The notes under the pieces were generated by a model. The model was not told where the DNA came from, did no database searches, and was given only the letters and a program-made list of their open reading frames with translations. Both the position numbers and the translations under genes were made by a program. DNA of 64,000 bases from Hemicentrotus pulcherrimus (Eukaryota > Echinodermata > Echinoidea > Camarodonta > Strongylocentrotidae): the NCBI GenBank assembly GCA_003118195.1, contig BEXV01000324.1, forward strand, positions 212,836-276,835, in the 5' to 3' direction. This document shows, piece by piece, positions 48,606 through 59,800 of the stretch (the stretch's first letter is position 1; every line of letters begins with the position of its first letter).

Positions 48606-49363
48606 CCGCAATTATAATGAGTCTCAGAAAAAAAAAATCGATCTATTTTGAAATTATAAGTGCTGAAGCTTTCCTATCGCACATGGTTTCTTATATCTCC
48701 ATGGTTTTACTCATATAGTAGTCATACAATTCCCGGCGCACATGAGGCGTCATTTGCGTCAGCTGACTTAGAACTACGCCAGCGACTGGCATATACGGTC
48801 CGTGACGAACCATAATGAGGCTTACATCCTCCAAAATATTTCAAAAAACAATTCATTTCCTTTGTAGGCTTGATAAGCGATGGTAATGTCGCAATCATAT
48901 TGACGCTTCGTGCGCAAATTACAGGCATTTCCGTCTGCAGAAAACGTTTGACCACATGACTCATCGTTATGACCTTATCAGTAACAATGCATTGCCTTAT
49001 TGTCCTTTTTGAAGAAAATAAGACAGAACAAAACGCAATTATATATTTTATATATTATATTGCTTTCCTCCTTGCTCTGGAAATATATTTCAACAATTTC
49101 ATCTCATTCTTTGTCTCTTAGTGCAATAAGTCTGCTTCCCCTATGTCTGACTTACACTCCATTTAAATGTCATGATTGTGTGTATGTGATATTATCTTTA
49201 TATTTTGATCGGCTCGTCTCCATTTTAGGGCAAATAAAGTAAATAATTTTGTTGTTGTCATTTTCGTACAGCTATGACGCATCTCCAAGAAGAAACCCGA
49301 TCAAGTTAAATAATTTCATAACATTGCCGGGTCAATGGCTCGATATTTAATATCGCCACCCCT
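48606..49363. other. No recognised gene
   Basis: Short frames on both strands without support. The sequence aataaagtaaataattttgttgttg at about 49231 could be a degenerate retroposon tail. Confidence 0.45.
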
Positions 49364-49400
49364 CCTCTCTCTCTCTCTATCCCTCTCCCTCTCCCTCTCT
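49364..49400. repeat. (CT)n and (CCCTCT)n tract
   Basis: A pyrimidine-only microsatellite that merges into the polypyrimidine tract of the exon candidate starting at 49436. Confidence 0.9.
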
Positions 49401-49435
49401 ACTTCTATTTCTCTGTTTCTTTTTGTGTATACCAG

Positions 49436-49642
49436 GAAGTATAGAGAGTTGGGATTGCCTTAAGGACTATCTTTGGAAATGCTTGACAAAAGTAATCGTG
49501 CTGAAGAAGACATTCCATCGAATTGATCCGAGTGAATATTTTCGTGGTATAGTGCACATAATATATATACTGGCGACGAAAAACAATTATTTCACAAAAT
49601 CTCTGGGGGAGGCCGTTGGGCTTCAATTTCACCACAATAGCG
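49436..49642 (+). CDS. Candidate internal coding exon, symmetric phase 1-1
   Basis: A very long pyrimidine tract ends in gtgtataccag, and the donor after 49642 is a perfect gtaagt. The 207 nt are open throughout and divisible by three. Both ends split a codon after its first base, a symmetric phase 1-1 exon as commonly seen for shuffled extracellular modules. The peptide includes ESWDCLKDYLWKCLTK, HRIDPSEYFRGIVHIIYI and SLGEAVGLQFHHNSG. No domain recognised. This is the best single exon by splice signals. The opposite strand is also open (49405-49635) but lacks splice signals. Confidence 0.4.
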
Positions 49643-49839
49643 GTAAGTCGGGAGAGGATATGTCATGACAACGATCCAAGAACTGTCTGTAATTTCAACA
49701 TCCGATAGTCTTGACTACTTTGGACAAACTAAATTGTTTATCCACCAATATACAGGCCAATATAATATGTAAACGCCAATCGTTTAGTTTACGCTTATGG
49801 TCTGTCGTGATGACAGAAATGTAAAGAAATTCGAATTAT

Positions 49840-50111
49840 TTAATAATAATAACAATAATAATAATGGGTACTTGTATAGCGCTCATGTCAATCAGATATG
49901 ACCCTCCTGACGCTCCCGATTATTACCCTGGCTTTAGCACGGCTGCCATACGGCGCTCTAGCATTTCAAGGAATAAATTCCTACCTGAGTGGAGGTGTGA
50001 CAAAATAATGTAGATCAATGTCTTGCCAAAGGACATTAGTGCGGCGGCGGGACTCGAAGCGCAGACCTTGTGATCGACAGTCCGGCGACGTATCCACTCG
50101 ACCACAACACC
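49840..50111 (-). mobile_element. tRNA-derived SINE
   Basis: On the minus strand the head ggtgttgtggtcgagtggat supplies an A box and gcgcttcgagtcccgcc a B box. The element ends in agcgctatacaagtaccc and an ATT-repeat tail, seen as TAA repeats from about 49840 on the plus strand. It shares the head arrangement and some body motifs (attattaccctgg versus attattacccagg) with the SINE at 22036-22393, so the two are probably related families. Confidence 0.8.
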
Positions 50112-52624
50112 TCTAAACGGCAGTGATAACGAATACGCTTACATTCCGAGCTAAATACCTATGAATTAAAAGTTTGTTCAGCCATCTATTATTCGAGTAC
50201 ACTTTCTCCTTGATATTGTGGTATACTATTTCATTGTAAAATTTCCGATGATAAATTTCCATAACGTTTGTTGGTAACCATAAACGGGATTGCAAATATC
50301 AGGATGATCAAGTAACTGAATACAATGCAATATTTTGTCCGTCTATGTATACATCTACATAAGATAAGTTTCAATGTAAGTTCCCTATTTGGATGGAGAA
50401 GATTTCCCTTCTTTTGAATTTCCTTTCTTCCGAGACAATCGGGATTATTTCCCCCGACATGCGACAGGCGTTGAATTATGGTCAATACCTTAAAAGGCGG
50501 CTGACACAACTTTGCTGCATGTATCTGTAGAAACCTAATTAGACGGCGCCGATCCAATTTTTATCAGCTTACCGCCAACCCTAATATTTGTTCGAAAATC
50601 GCGAGGAACACTCTCCTCGAACGCGATGAAAGCTATGCGATGGACACACGCACAAATTGTTCCCTTCCAATGTGAATGCATATTGTTACATTAAACATTG
50701 CATCAGTGTTTATTTCAGGGCAAAGAAACACAATCATAGAATATAAATATAACTGTAGTTGTGGATAGCCCGTATGAAGAGAACGTGCTTAAAGCAGGAT
50801 GAAGACAAGACTCAAGAAAAAAAATGGAAAGATGAGGAAAAACTCATCAGTGCATGTATGCTCTTTTTGCCCTCCTCGTCTCAATATAACCCAAAATCTT
50901 CCCTCTCTCAAATAAATATGCTTCGGGCAATGCGTCTACTTTGAGGAATATGTATTGTGTATTATGCGAAGGTTCTATTTGTACGGTATTCTGTAATAAT
51001 ACTTTCTGGGTATTATTATATCACTGCATAACATCTCCAACCATATTATCGACAATGATGACATGGGCAGGAAATGATAGAGCAACGTCATCCAACGGGT
51101 AATTCCCAGAAGCTCAAAGTTGTAAATAGCCGTGTATGGCATTTTCGTGAATTTATCCACCACCAGATTCGTACTTAATTCCACCTTCTATTGTAAATAT
51201 CAATCAGTATTCATTGAAATATGATCTTCGTTTGAATATAGTCCATTCCCTCTTTAATGGTTTCGTTGGGTTTTAAGTGGTAATGTCTCCTTAAATCCAC
51301 GGATATTTCAGTTATCTTTTGAGAGTAAATCACACATTTTTCTCGCCGTATATTATTCATGAAAATTTGATCCTGTAGTCATGGTAATAATGAGATTGAA
51401 TATTTTGAAGGGTAATAACAGAGGGGTATAGTTCTATTTTCTAACCAGTAATGAATAATTAAAATGGTAACAGGGGGAAAACGAAAACTGTGATATTTGT
51501 GAGCACTTAATGCGTTCAGATACACAGATTATCTACAATTATTTTCAAGATTACGATAACGTTGTATGAGGAAATATACAATTATCAACTTAATGAATAA
51601 TTGTATACATTGGCAATAAAGGAAGGAGGATTTAGAGCTTTGTATTATATCCTCCGAATTACACGGATGCTCAATTTAATTACAGTCATAAGGTGACTGT
51701 GTATATTCACCTGATACTCCGTTGTTACTGGAAGTTTACTAAAACACATAACAACGAATTGTGGGCAACGGACAAGACCAAATTCAAAATCTAAATAATA
51801 ATCTTTTGAAAGGGTGTTCATACTATCTTTAAAGTCACATCGCCAAATCGACTCAAACCCGATTCCACACCGTCTGTTCCTTGGCCATTCGGTATAATGT
51901 AGGTTTTCTGTGTCGGTCTATTGGCGGTTTGGTATGATTGGGGTATCATTAAATACAGAGCTATAGCTATAAAAAGCTATTGCGTAAAAGTAACCATCTT
52001 TTGGAAGGTGGAGATATTTGGCGTTTTCAAGCAGGTGGAGGAATTTTCTATGACTATTCGGAACTAAGTTCGATTGGAATTTGTGTGCCGGTGGAAATAA
52101 AATCCAACCAATCAGGATACATTAGAGATCGCCCCATCCGTATTTAACCCTACTAGATTGATGTTTTGTAAATAATAATCGTTGAGGTCGAGTAAGAGAA
52201 GAGTGCATGTGCTCATGGTCAGGATTGGAATGTCATTGAGGCTTACTTAGATTTGGGACGCATGCCTCCTGATTACCGGTGTGTGACATACTCAGCGATG
52301 ACTGATGTAACATGGGTTTCGTACAAAATATGATAATGTTAAACAGGATGAAAGATAAGGTAAGATTTCATTATCAGATTATGATCCTAATTACGCCAAT
52401 GATTCCAATTGAAATAAAGATCATCTTTAATTTTCCTCACACGTAATATAACTTTCTATTGCAATCTTTAAAAAGACAGTACGAGATATAGACATAATTA
52501 TTTTCTTTTCAGGGATATTCGTATGAAAACTGGATCATTGTGTTCAGTATATTCATCTCAATGATCTCTTATGGATTCAGATTGCATGTGACCATGAACA
52601 ATCTACTCGTGTGGAGGGGCCTAT
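50112..52624. other. No recognised gene
   Basis: AT-rich sequence. The 108-codon frame at 50231-50557 (-) is near the chance length and has no support. Confidence 0.5.
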
Positions 52625-52745
52625 GTATCAAGTATCACGTATCAAGTTTATTTCTCTTCCAGAAATCACATGTAACAAAATATAATGTAAAATAAAGAAA
52701 AACGAGGAGATCTTGCTTGAAGCACAGCTTGTTAGGTTGAGGCCC
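52625..52745 (-). mobile_element. LINE 3' end
   Basis: On the minus strand the end reads gagaaataaacttgat followed by acgtgatacttgatac, so AATAAA and an imperfect tandem tail. Upstream on that strand, ctcgtttttctttattttac resembles an AT-rich 3' UTR. No coding part is recognised, indicating strong 5' truncation. Confidence 0.5.
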
Positions 52746-52877
52746 CTCATATGATGTGACAACAAATGGGACGTGCTTTTCCGATGTTTGGTTGATAGTT
52801 AAGTTTATTTTACCTGACTTTTACCTGAAGAAAACATGTGTATGTTTGTAAGTAGGCAACCAAGTGGACCGACGGCT

Positions 52878-53288
52878 TTAAAGAGAAGGTAGAGTTCTGG
52901 AAAGTGGTGAAACACAATTTGTGAGCGCTATCAATGTATCATGCACGTGTGGAAGAATATCAGATAACAAATGTTCCCTGAAAAGCATGGCTCTTCAAAT
53001 GCCTTAATATCCTAAATATGGCATGTAACATCATAAAAATCGGAACGGATTTTTATGCCACATGTTCAAGTAGTCCCATAATAATCTTTATGTGTACAGT
53101 ACCTGTAACTCTACCAAGACTGGGCCAAATCTTATCATTATCATGATCTTATCTTATCATTTTGATGATTCCAGAACCTTGCAATACACACCAATACTTA
53201 CATGCTTCATGATCAGACTTATCTGATTGATTCCACAACGTTTCTTTCACAAGACAATCGCATGACCAGAATTCTATTTTGTCTTTAA
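52878..53288 (-). mobile_element. MITE family 1, subfamily A, copy 2
   Basis: Ends are ttaaagagaaggtagagttc (left) and, inverted at the right, gaattctattttgtctttaa, pairing at about 18 of 23 positions and flanked by TTAA. 411 bp. On the minus strand it aligns end to end with 19407-19795. Its right end directly abuts a SINE, so insertion into or next to that SINE is likely. Confidence 0.85.
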
Positions 53289-53381
53289 GCCTCTCCAACG
53301 CCTTTTACAAAATAGCACTTCAAACCCATGACCTCCCGGTCACGAAACCACTGCTCTACTAACCTCTGAGCCATCGTACCT
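53289..53381 (-). mobile_element. tRNA-derived SINE head, truncated
   Basis: On the minus strand, aggtacgatggctcagaggtt gives an A box and tcatgggtttgaagtgc a diverged B box, with gaccgggaggtca between, much like a tRNA anticodon and variable-arm region. The element stops at the MITE boundary; no tail is seen. Confidence 0.65.
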
Positions 53382-54939
53382 TCATACATGTCAGTCATGA
53401 AGATGAGAATTATGATAAAAATCTTTATAAGAGAGTGCATGTTAATTATTTTTTTTAAAGGATGAAGAGGATGATGGATTTGTCATCGAGGATAATGATG
53501 GTGATGATGATTTTTTTTTTTAAACAATGATAAAACAAAATAAATTTGTATTGATTATGAATACACTAAGGAGTGCGGTACGACAATCGTTATAAAGTCG
53601 TGTATATACTTAACCCAATGTCAAAACCCAGAGACATGCTTAACATACATGATGCAAGGCGGTCCAAGAAGCGTTCTATAAATTGACGTGCAACGAAGTG
53701 AAAGCTTAGCCGACGGCAGGACAAAATATCAAGTATGATAGTAATCGGAGGTAAATGTCAGATCTTGATTCTGTTTGTCCAAGAGTTAGCTTCCCATACC
53801 ATCTGCATGCATGCCCAGCACGTTTAACTGGGCTTAGATTTAATCAGTGTATCCACAATCTGACTCCTGATTTTCTGTCGGGAATGATGAAGGATAAAAA
53901 AAAATGCATGGTTGACTATTAAACGTGAGGGAAGTGGTCCAATTCATAAATTTTCCTTTTACTTTCATGTTCATTGAAGCAATATGCAGTACGTTGGATC
54001 GGTACAATTCAAATAACCAATTTATTATGTACATTCATCCATCGATCGCCTTTTATCTCACAGTTATTTATCTAAAAGATTAGTAAAAGTCTAAGTAGTA
54101 GTCAAATATATATATATATATATATATATATTGAATAGAAAACAATATATTTTTTTTAATCGAAAATTGGTAGTGGATGTACGAATAATTTGAATTCTGG
54201 AAGTAACGGTTCGTTGTGTAGAATATCAGTTCGAACTATAGAAATAAATCAGCTACAATCTTAATGAACACAAAGCCTATTTTTCAATTTCCTTGATTAA
54301 GAATGGTATACATCTCAAAGGAAATACAAATTTGAAGGGACCCTAATAATCTAAGCGCGAATTATCCTCGAAACAACAACATTTTCTGATAGTATTGCCT
54401 TTGATGAACGGTCTGTGAGAAAACATATGATCATTCTATATAATGATATAATTCGTCACGAAAATGAATATGGTTTATACCATTTTTTATGATACCCCTT
54501 AATTTGTCAATCAGTTACTTTTTTCTATTAATACGACCAAACACTTTATTTGACGGATTGAGAGTTTTTACCGTGATTAATAAATACAATAATATACAAA
54601 TGATGCATGCGAATGAGTTCATAATCATGATCAATACACTTGATTCGATGCTGTATGTATCTATTGTACGAATCCATAAGGCTGACTTTAAATAAGCTCA
54701 AAGAAAGTAGATAGACCATGTAATTAACGAATGAAAAATGCATTATTTGCTTTGTACAATGAACCACTGGATCTATGTTATTTGATGTTTTTTGTTTTTT
54801 AAATCTAGATTATTTCGTGACAGCTTAATACGCTTACTTCAACACACACAGTAATAAAAGCACTTAACTCTATTAAAGCTCTTATACCATTCGACCTCAA
54901 TAGGCGCTTACGAGCAGTGCTACGCAAGTATAGGTCTGA
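53382..54939. other. No recognised gene
   Basis: Contains gatgat repeats (about 53490-53515) and the AT microsatellite at 54106-54131. Frames at 54489-54767 on both strands are AT-rich and unsupported. Confidence 0.5.
54106..54131. repeat. (AT)n microsatellite
   Basis: Pure at/ta dinucleotide run. Confidence 0.95.
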
Positions 54940-55560
54940 TCACAACAAACCTACGACACATTATTTTGTGCCACGACACGACTGATTTTTTTTACAAATC
55001 ATGAGTCATCTGGGGTCGTCGCAAGACAGTCCTACGAAATTTTGATCAACGTGGCATCGACTCGCCGACAAGAGTCGAAAATGAACATGCACCTTTTATG
55101 TTCTTACGACTGTCGTACGATAAATTAACTTGGTGTGGATTTTTTTTTCTTCAGTCACAAAATCTTGCGGCTGTTAAATTTCGTAAGAGGCTCGCAGAAC
55201 ATTGTAAGTCTGTCGTGTTTAGTCTTGCAACAAATTTTCGTTTATATGTGGGGTTTATAGCTCGGGCAAATAAACGCTAGGATTAAATTTGAGCGAAACT
55301 TTTTCAACTGAAAAATCTCTGGAGAAAATTGCAGGCATCAGCAATACGTCGGGAGACGAACGCACGAGCGTCCCACGCGCATCCCACAAGTGAACCACGA
55401 GCTGATCACATGAAAAACAGCCCCTGTACAATACCCGACAACTGAAGATGGTCATACGATTGTCCCAAGACTGACTTGCGACCTAACCACGACACAGCCA
55501 CGACAAATACTCTATGGGTCTACCGCGACAAAATTTCGTACCATCAGTTGTGACCGGGGC
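54940..55560. mobile_element. CGAC-rich inverted-repeat element
   Basis: The block is dense in cgac/gtcg motifs and differs in base composition from its flanks. The 12-mer tacgaaattttg (about 55032) recurs inverted as caaaatttcgta (about 55530). The outer edges, ggtctgatcacaac (left) and gttgtgaccggggc (right), are also roughly inverted. This fits a MITE of about 0.6 kb with diverged ends. A short frame inside (55098-55280) with a good acceptor and a gtaagt at 55204 is probably incidental. Confidence 0.45.
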
Positions 55561-55751
55561 TTTTGAGTCCACACCAGTAAAAGCGCACTAACGTCTACGA
55601 GTATGTTGCGCACCGCTTACTTCACAATCGTTGGATAGAACTGGAAACTATTTCACGCTTTTTAATGAAAAACGTGCAAAAGTCTTAGGAAAGGAATTAC
55701 ACGTGACCGCGTGTGATCAGTCATCTAATTAGGATCTAGGAGTGAGTTATT

Positions 55752-56204
55752 TAAAATACAATATAATACGATACTTCATTATATAATATGCAATTCTCAT
55801 CTACTCCATTGTTTGTACGTGTTTCGGCATTAAGGCTTGAAATCTTCAAGACAAACAATAGACTTACTCATCGTTTTTTCCATCAGACACAGAAAATTAG
55901 TCATGATATGCATTGTATTCAGAACCGAGAATTTAGAAATCTCGGCACGCCTTACTGAAGATGATCATGATTATTATTTACAGAATTCAGCAATAACGTG
56001 AACATTATTCTTCTATTTCCAACCGATCAATAATCTCCTGAAAAACCCTTCGAGAAAATGAGTAGCTCACAGGAACGATTAGGGTTCATGTGATGATACC
56101 TCTCATTCCTAGGTAACCATAGAACCTTAACCCACATCATTTTACTTGATCTTTTCTCATATAAACAAAATGAAGAAAGAAATCATAGAAATAGTACACG
56201 CCAC
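55752..56204. repeat. Unknown direct repeat, copy 1
   Basis: Starts aaatacaatataatacgat and ends near gaaatagtacacgcca. Matches 58377-58814 in the same order and orientation with many substitutions and a few indels, including about 20 bases present only here (ctctcattcctaggtaacc). Two small hairpins are kept in both copies. No long frame is shared. Could be a segmental duplication or two copies of a dispersed repeat. Confidence 0.85.
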
Positions 56205-58376
56205 TCCGGGTCAATGGTATACACGAGCTGCTGTCTACGAGGTTCTTCTACCATCACGGCGTTGTGTAAACGAAACCACGCACTGCGACCCTGCAAATCT
56301 GGAGGGGAAAGCTCTTCATTGAACATGTACAGCATTAATTAATCAGATGCCTGTCCAGTACCGTGAGAGATGGATGGTGCATGTTGGCGCCATACGGAAA
56401 CGCATCCCGTAGAGATAGTGAGAGAAACCTTGGAAATGGATGCCGCCTCCATCAAAGGGGTCTAAGCAATCCAGCAAGGCATCATCAGCAGCAGCAGGGT
56501 AAAATCACAAAAAGCTGGGTAAGACAGAGTATGGATAGAGATGAAACAAGATACATGCACGTCTATAATTCACCAGTAATTGACAACTCAAAGTAGATTC
56601 CGAAAGAGCTTGAAAGGGTGTGTTTGCTCTTGTGTCCACGTGAATCCACATTTGGTTTACCCGTTCGTGCTGAACCACCTCGTCGGGGATGACAGGAAGA
56701 TATTTACATTCCTAACGCTGGTAAAGATGACGTGCTGGGGGTAGTTCACGTGATAGCAAGCAGATTACATGGATTTGATTAATATTGGCAACACCAATGA
56801 CACTAGCCTTGGACGTGGAAAAAAGAGGATAAATTGTCAGATTCAAAACGAAATTCAGGTGTCCTTGAGTGTGTGCGGATGTGCGTGTGTGTATGTGTGT
56901 GAGTGTTGACAGAAAGGGTTTTATTCTCATTGTGAATGTAATAGTCGGTGTGAATGCACTTCCACTGAGATTTGCTTTTCCCTTTTATCACAGACACGTT
57001 CCATACGTGCCTATGCGCCCTCCTTCCACACACGTCAGCATTAATACTTTACAAACATACCATAACACGGAATTCTTATAAACCACTTAATTGTCAGAGT
57101 AAGATGCTATATGAAATATTTTATGGTGACTTTGTTTACTCTGAGCTTGAAATAACGAGAGAGAAGTATAGTTTAGTTTCGAAATATCAAACATTTCACC
57201 ATTATACACATAGTAATATCAAGATGCGATAGCTCCGTTTACACACACACAAAAAAAAAAATTGAACGGACAAGAACGAAACAAATGCCACAATTCTCTA
57301 TAGTGTCAATAAATATATATGATATATATAAATATAATATCAATAAACATAAATTCATATTGAAATGAGTGGACTGCTAATTACAAAAAAAACATGTAAG
57401 AATATGTATGTTTAGCTCTCCCCTAAAATTATAAACTATCGTACAAACATTTTCTTGGGGGAAAAGATGACAATTGGCTAGGTTTTACAATATTTATAAC
57501 GAGTTCTTTTGCACGCAACCACTACCTCGCCATGCGATTAATACAAATTGATTTGATAAACAAAAAATCCCTATGGCATTTCAACCACAATTCATTTTAC
57601 ATACTACTCTGAGTGTATTTTTTTACTTGTCACGTGAGTTATAAGAAAAATCTGCTTATAATCTGTTTTAGACTAGTTGTTTGTTTGGTCATTTCACTGC
57701 TTGATGAATGTCAATGGCTCCAATCGAGCACACGAACACATGGAACGCAAAGCTTGAAATACAGATTAAACTAGAATTTTGTAGGCAATGTGGAGATGAA
57801 ATATCCTGCTAACCACGCCAGACTAATAGTATCATGACGAAATTCGGAAATACAGATAGATTTGTCAAAGAGAGAGAAACATGTCGACGTGAGGATAGTG
57901 CGCAATTTATTTTAGAATTTCAGGAGAGAGCAGAGATGTCTCCACTAAAATGTTGATATATGAGGGTCGACTGCAGATTTACAAGACTCCAAACCTTCAT
58001 GATAAAGGTTTCGATGGTTTTAAAAAAAAGAAGCAAGATCGGGTTTCTGACGCGTGATGGTGGTCGAGTATATTTGCGAGGTATTTTTTTCACATCACAA
58101 TCGTCTATAAATTAAAGGTCTTTTTTTACATTTTTGTTTTTGAGAGTTCTACGATAGTCTGTTCAATTTAATCCTCAACTTGTACCAGTTAAATTTACGA
58201 TTAAACCGTATTTATCCCCATTTTTGAAATTGTTTTCTATGTGCAGAATGAATACTTTTACCAAATTAATGATACAAATAAGAATCAACATATTTTTTTA
58301 ATAACTACACATTACACCTTGTTCAATGTATATTACGTAGAACAAACAGAGATAGAATGACCCAGAAGTCATTTGT
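56205..58376. other. No recognised gene
   Basis: A GC-richer patch at 56340-56600 has overlapping short frames but no consistent exon. A GT-rich tract lies at about 56868-56905. Otherwise AT-rich. Confidence 0.45.
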
Positions 58377-58814
58377 ATAAAATACAATATAATACGATAC
58401 TTCATTTATTTCATATGCTTTTCTCGTTTACTCCACTCTGTGTGTGCGTCCCTGTATCGGCAATAAGGCTTGAAACCTTCAAGACAAATAGGAGGCATAC
58501 TCACTATTGTCATATAAGGCACAGCAAAATAATCATGATAATTTCCATTGTATTCAGAACCGGGGATTTAGAAACCTCGACACGCCTTACTGAAGATAAT
58601 CATGATGATTATTTACAGAATTCAGCAAATAATGTGAACAATATCCTTTTATTAGAAATAATCTCCAGAAAAACTCTTCCAAAATGAGCAGCTCCCAGGA
58701 ACGATTATAGTGTTCATGTGATTATACCAGAGAACCCTAACCCACACCATTTCTCTTGATCCCTTCTCATACAGACAAGATGAAGAAAGATATCATAGAA
58801 AAAAATACACGCCA
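58377..58814. repeat. Unknown direct repeat, copy 2
   Basis: Diverged direct copy of 55752-56204. Frames on both strands through it (58373-58687 plus; 58714-58929 minus) are not conserved in copy 1, so coding function is unlikely. Confidence 0.85.
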
Positions 58815-59215
58815 TAGAACAGAGATAAACTGATAATGATGTGAATGGATTAGGGCTACTAATACGCTGTGATATATATTTATACAAGACAATGAAATGG
58901 TAAAACACAATAGACCACCAAACATTCATGCCATGGAAAATAATGTTGGATATGACAAGCTGTATTCCGCTATCCAGCTTAGACAGAAACTCCTCCTGTG
59001 TGAATATGTTGTATAACCCGTCTCGCGCGAATAATCGAAGATCGTAAGCAACGTCATTTCATTCTGCGTTATTAGTCATGGTGGCCTTAGGCGTGGAGGC
59101 TTTAGAAAAGCCTATAGAATGTATCTTAACTTAAGATTCATTGATTAGATTTCCACATTCATTATTTCCTGCCATCTGATAAACCAAGAGACCACCCCAG
59201 TGCCCCTTTCATTGA

Positions 59216-59243
59216 TATATATACATATATATATATATATATG
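59216..59243. repeat. (AT)n microsatellite
   Basis: AT dinucleotide run with one interruption (tatacatata). Confidence 0.9.
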
Positions 59244-59732
59244 ATTATAAAATGATTGATGTGAACAAAATGTTCTTTCTACACTATTTTGTAAGTGCAC
59301 ATGTCTGATAACTTATGATTTTATTTCCAGATTAAATACTCTTGTATTTGTTTGTTTGGTTGGTTATTTTTCTGCATTTTTCAACATTTTAAAAAGTAAT
59401 ATACAAACTGGGGAAAGGTATATCATTAACAAAAGTCAAAATAAATATATAATCATATCATAGTTTCATTCCATTAAATAATTATACTTTTCAAACACAT
59501 ACTTGACGAATCATTTCAAAATTAAAAATTGCAGGAGATCGCAATCTCAAACTAGAGCCCAAACATGATGGCGGCCTTAATAGGAAAGGATCATAATTAT
59601 GGGCGACAAAACTTATAATATATATAATCATTATATACAAATTATTTAAACTGAAAAAAGAAGGTTTAAATGCGTACATTATGTTAGTGTATGTCTTTTG
59701 TGAAATGTGTTATTTATGTTCTTATTTATGAA

Positions 59733-59800
59733 TGTGCGTGTGTGCGTGTGTGCGTGGGTGCGTGTGTGTGTATGTGTGTTAGGGTGTGCGAGTGCGAGTG
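59733..59800. repeat. (GT/GC)n-rich minisatellite
   Basis: Interrupted tgtgcg/tgtgtg repeats grading into gagtgcgagtgc. Confidence 0.85.

Noticed and set aside
49840..50111. A functional tRNA gene, from the A and B boxes
   Set aside because: The head cannot be folded into a convincing complete cloverleaf by eye and continues into a SINE body and repeat tail.
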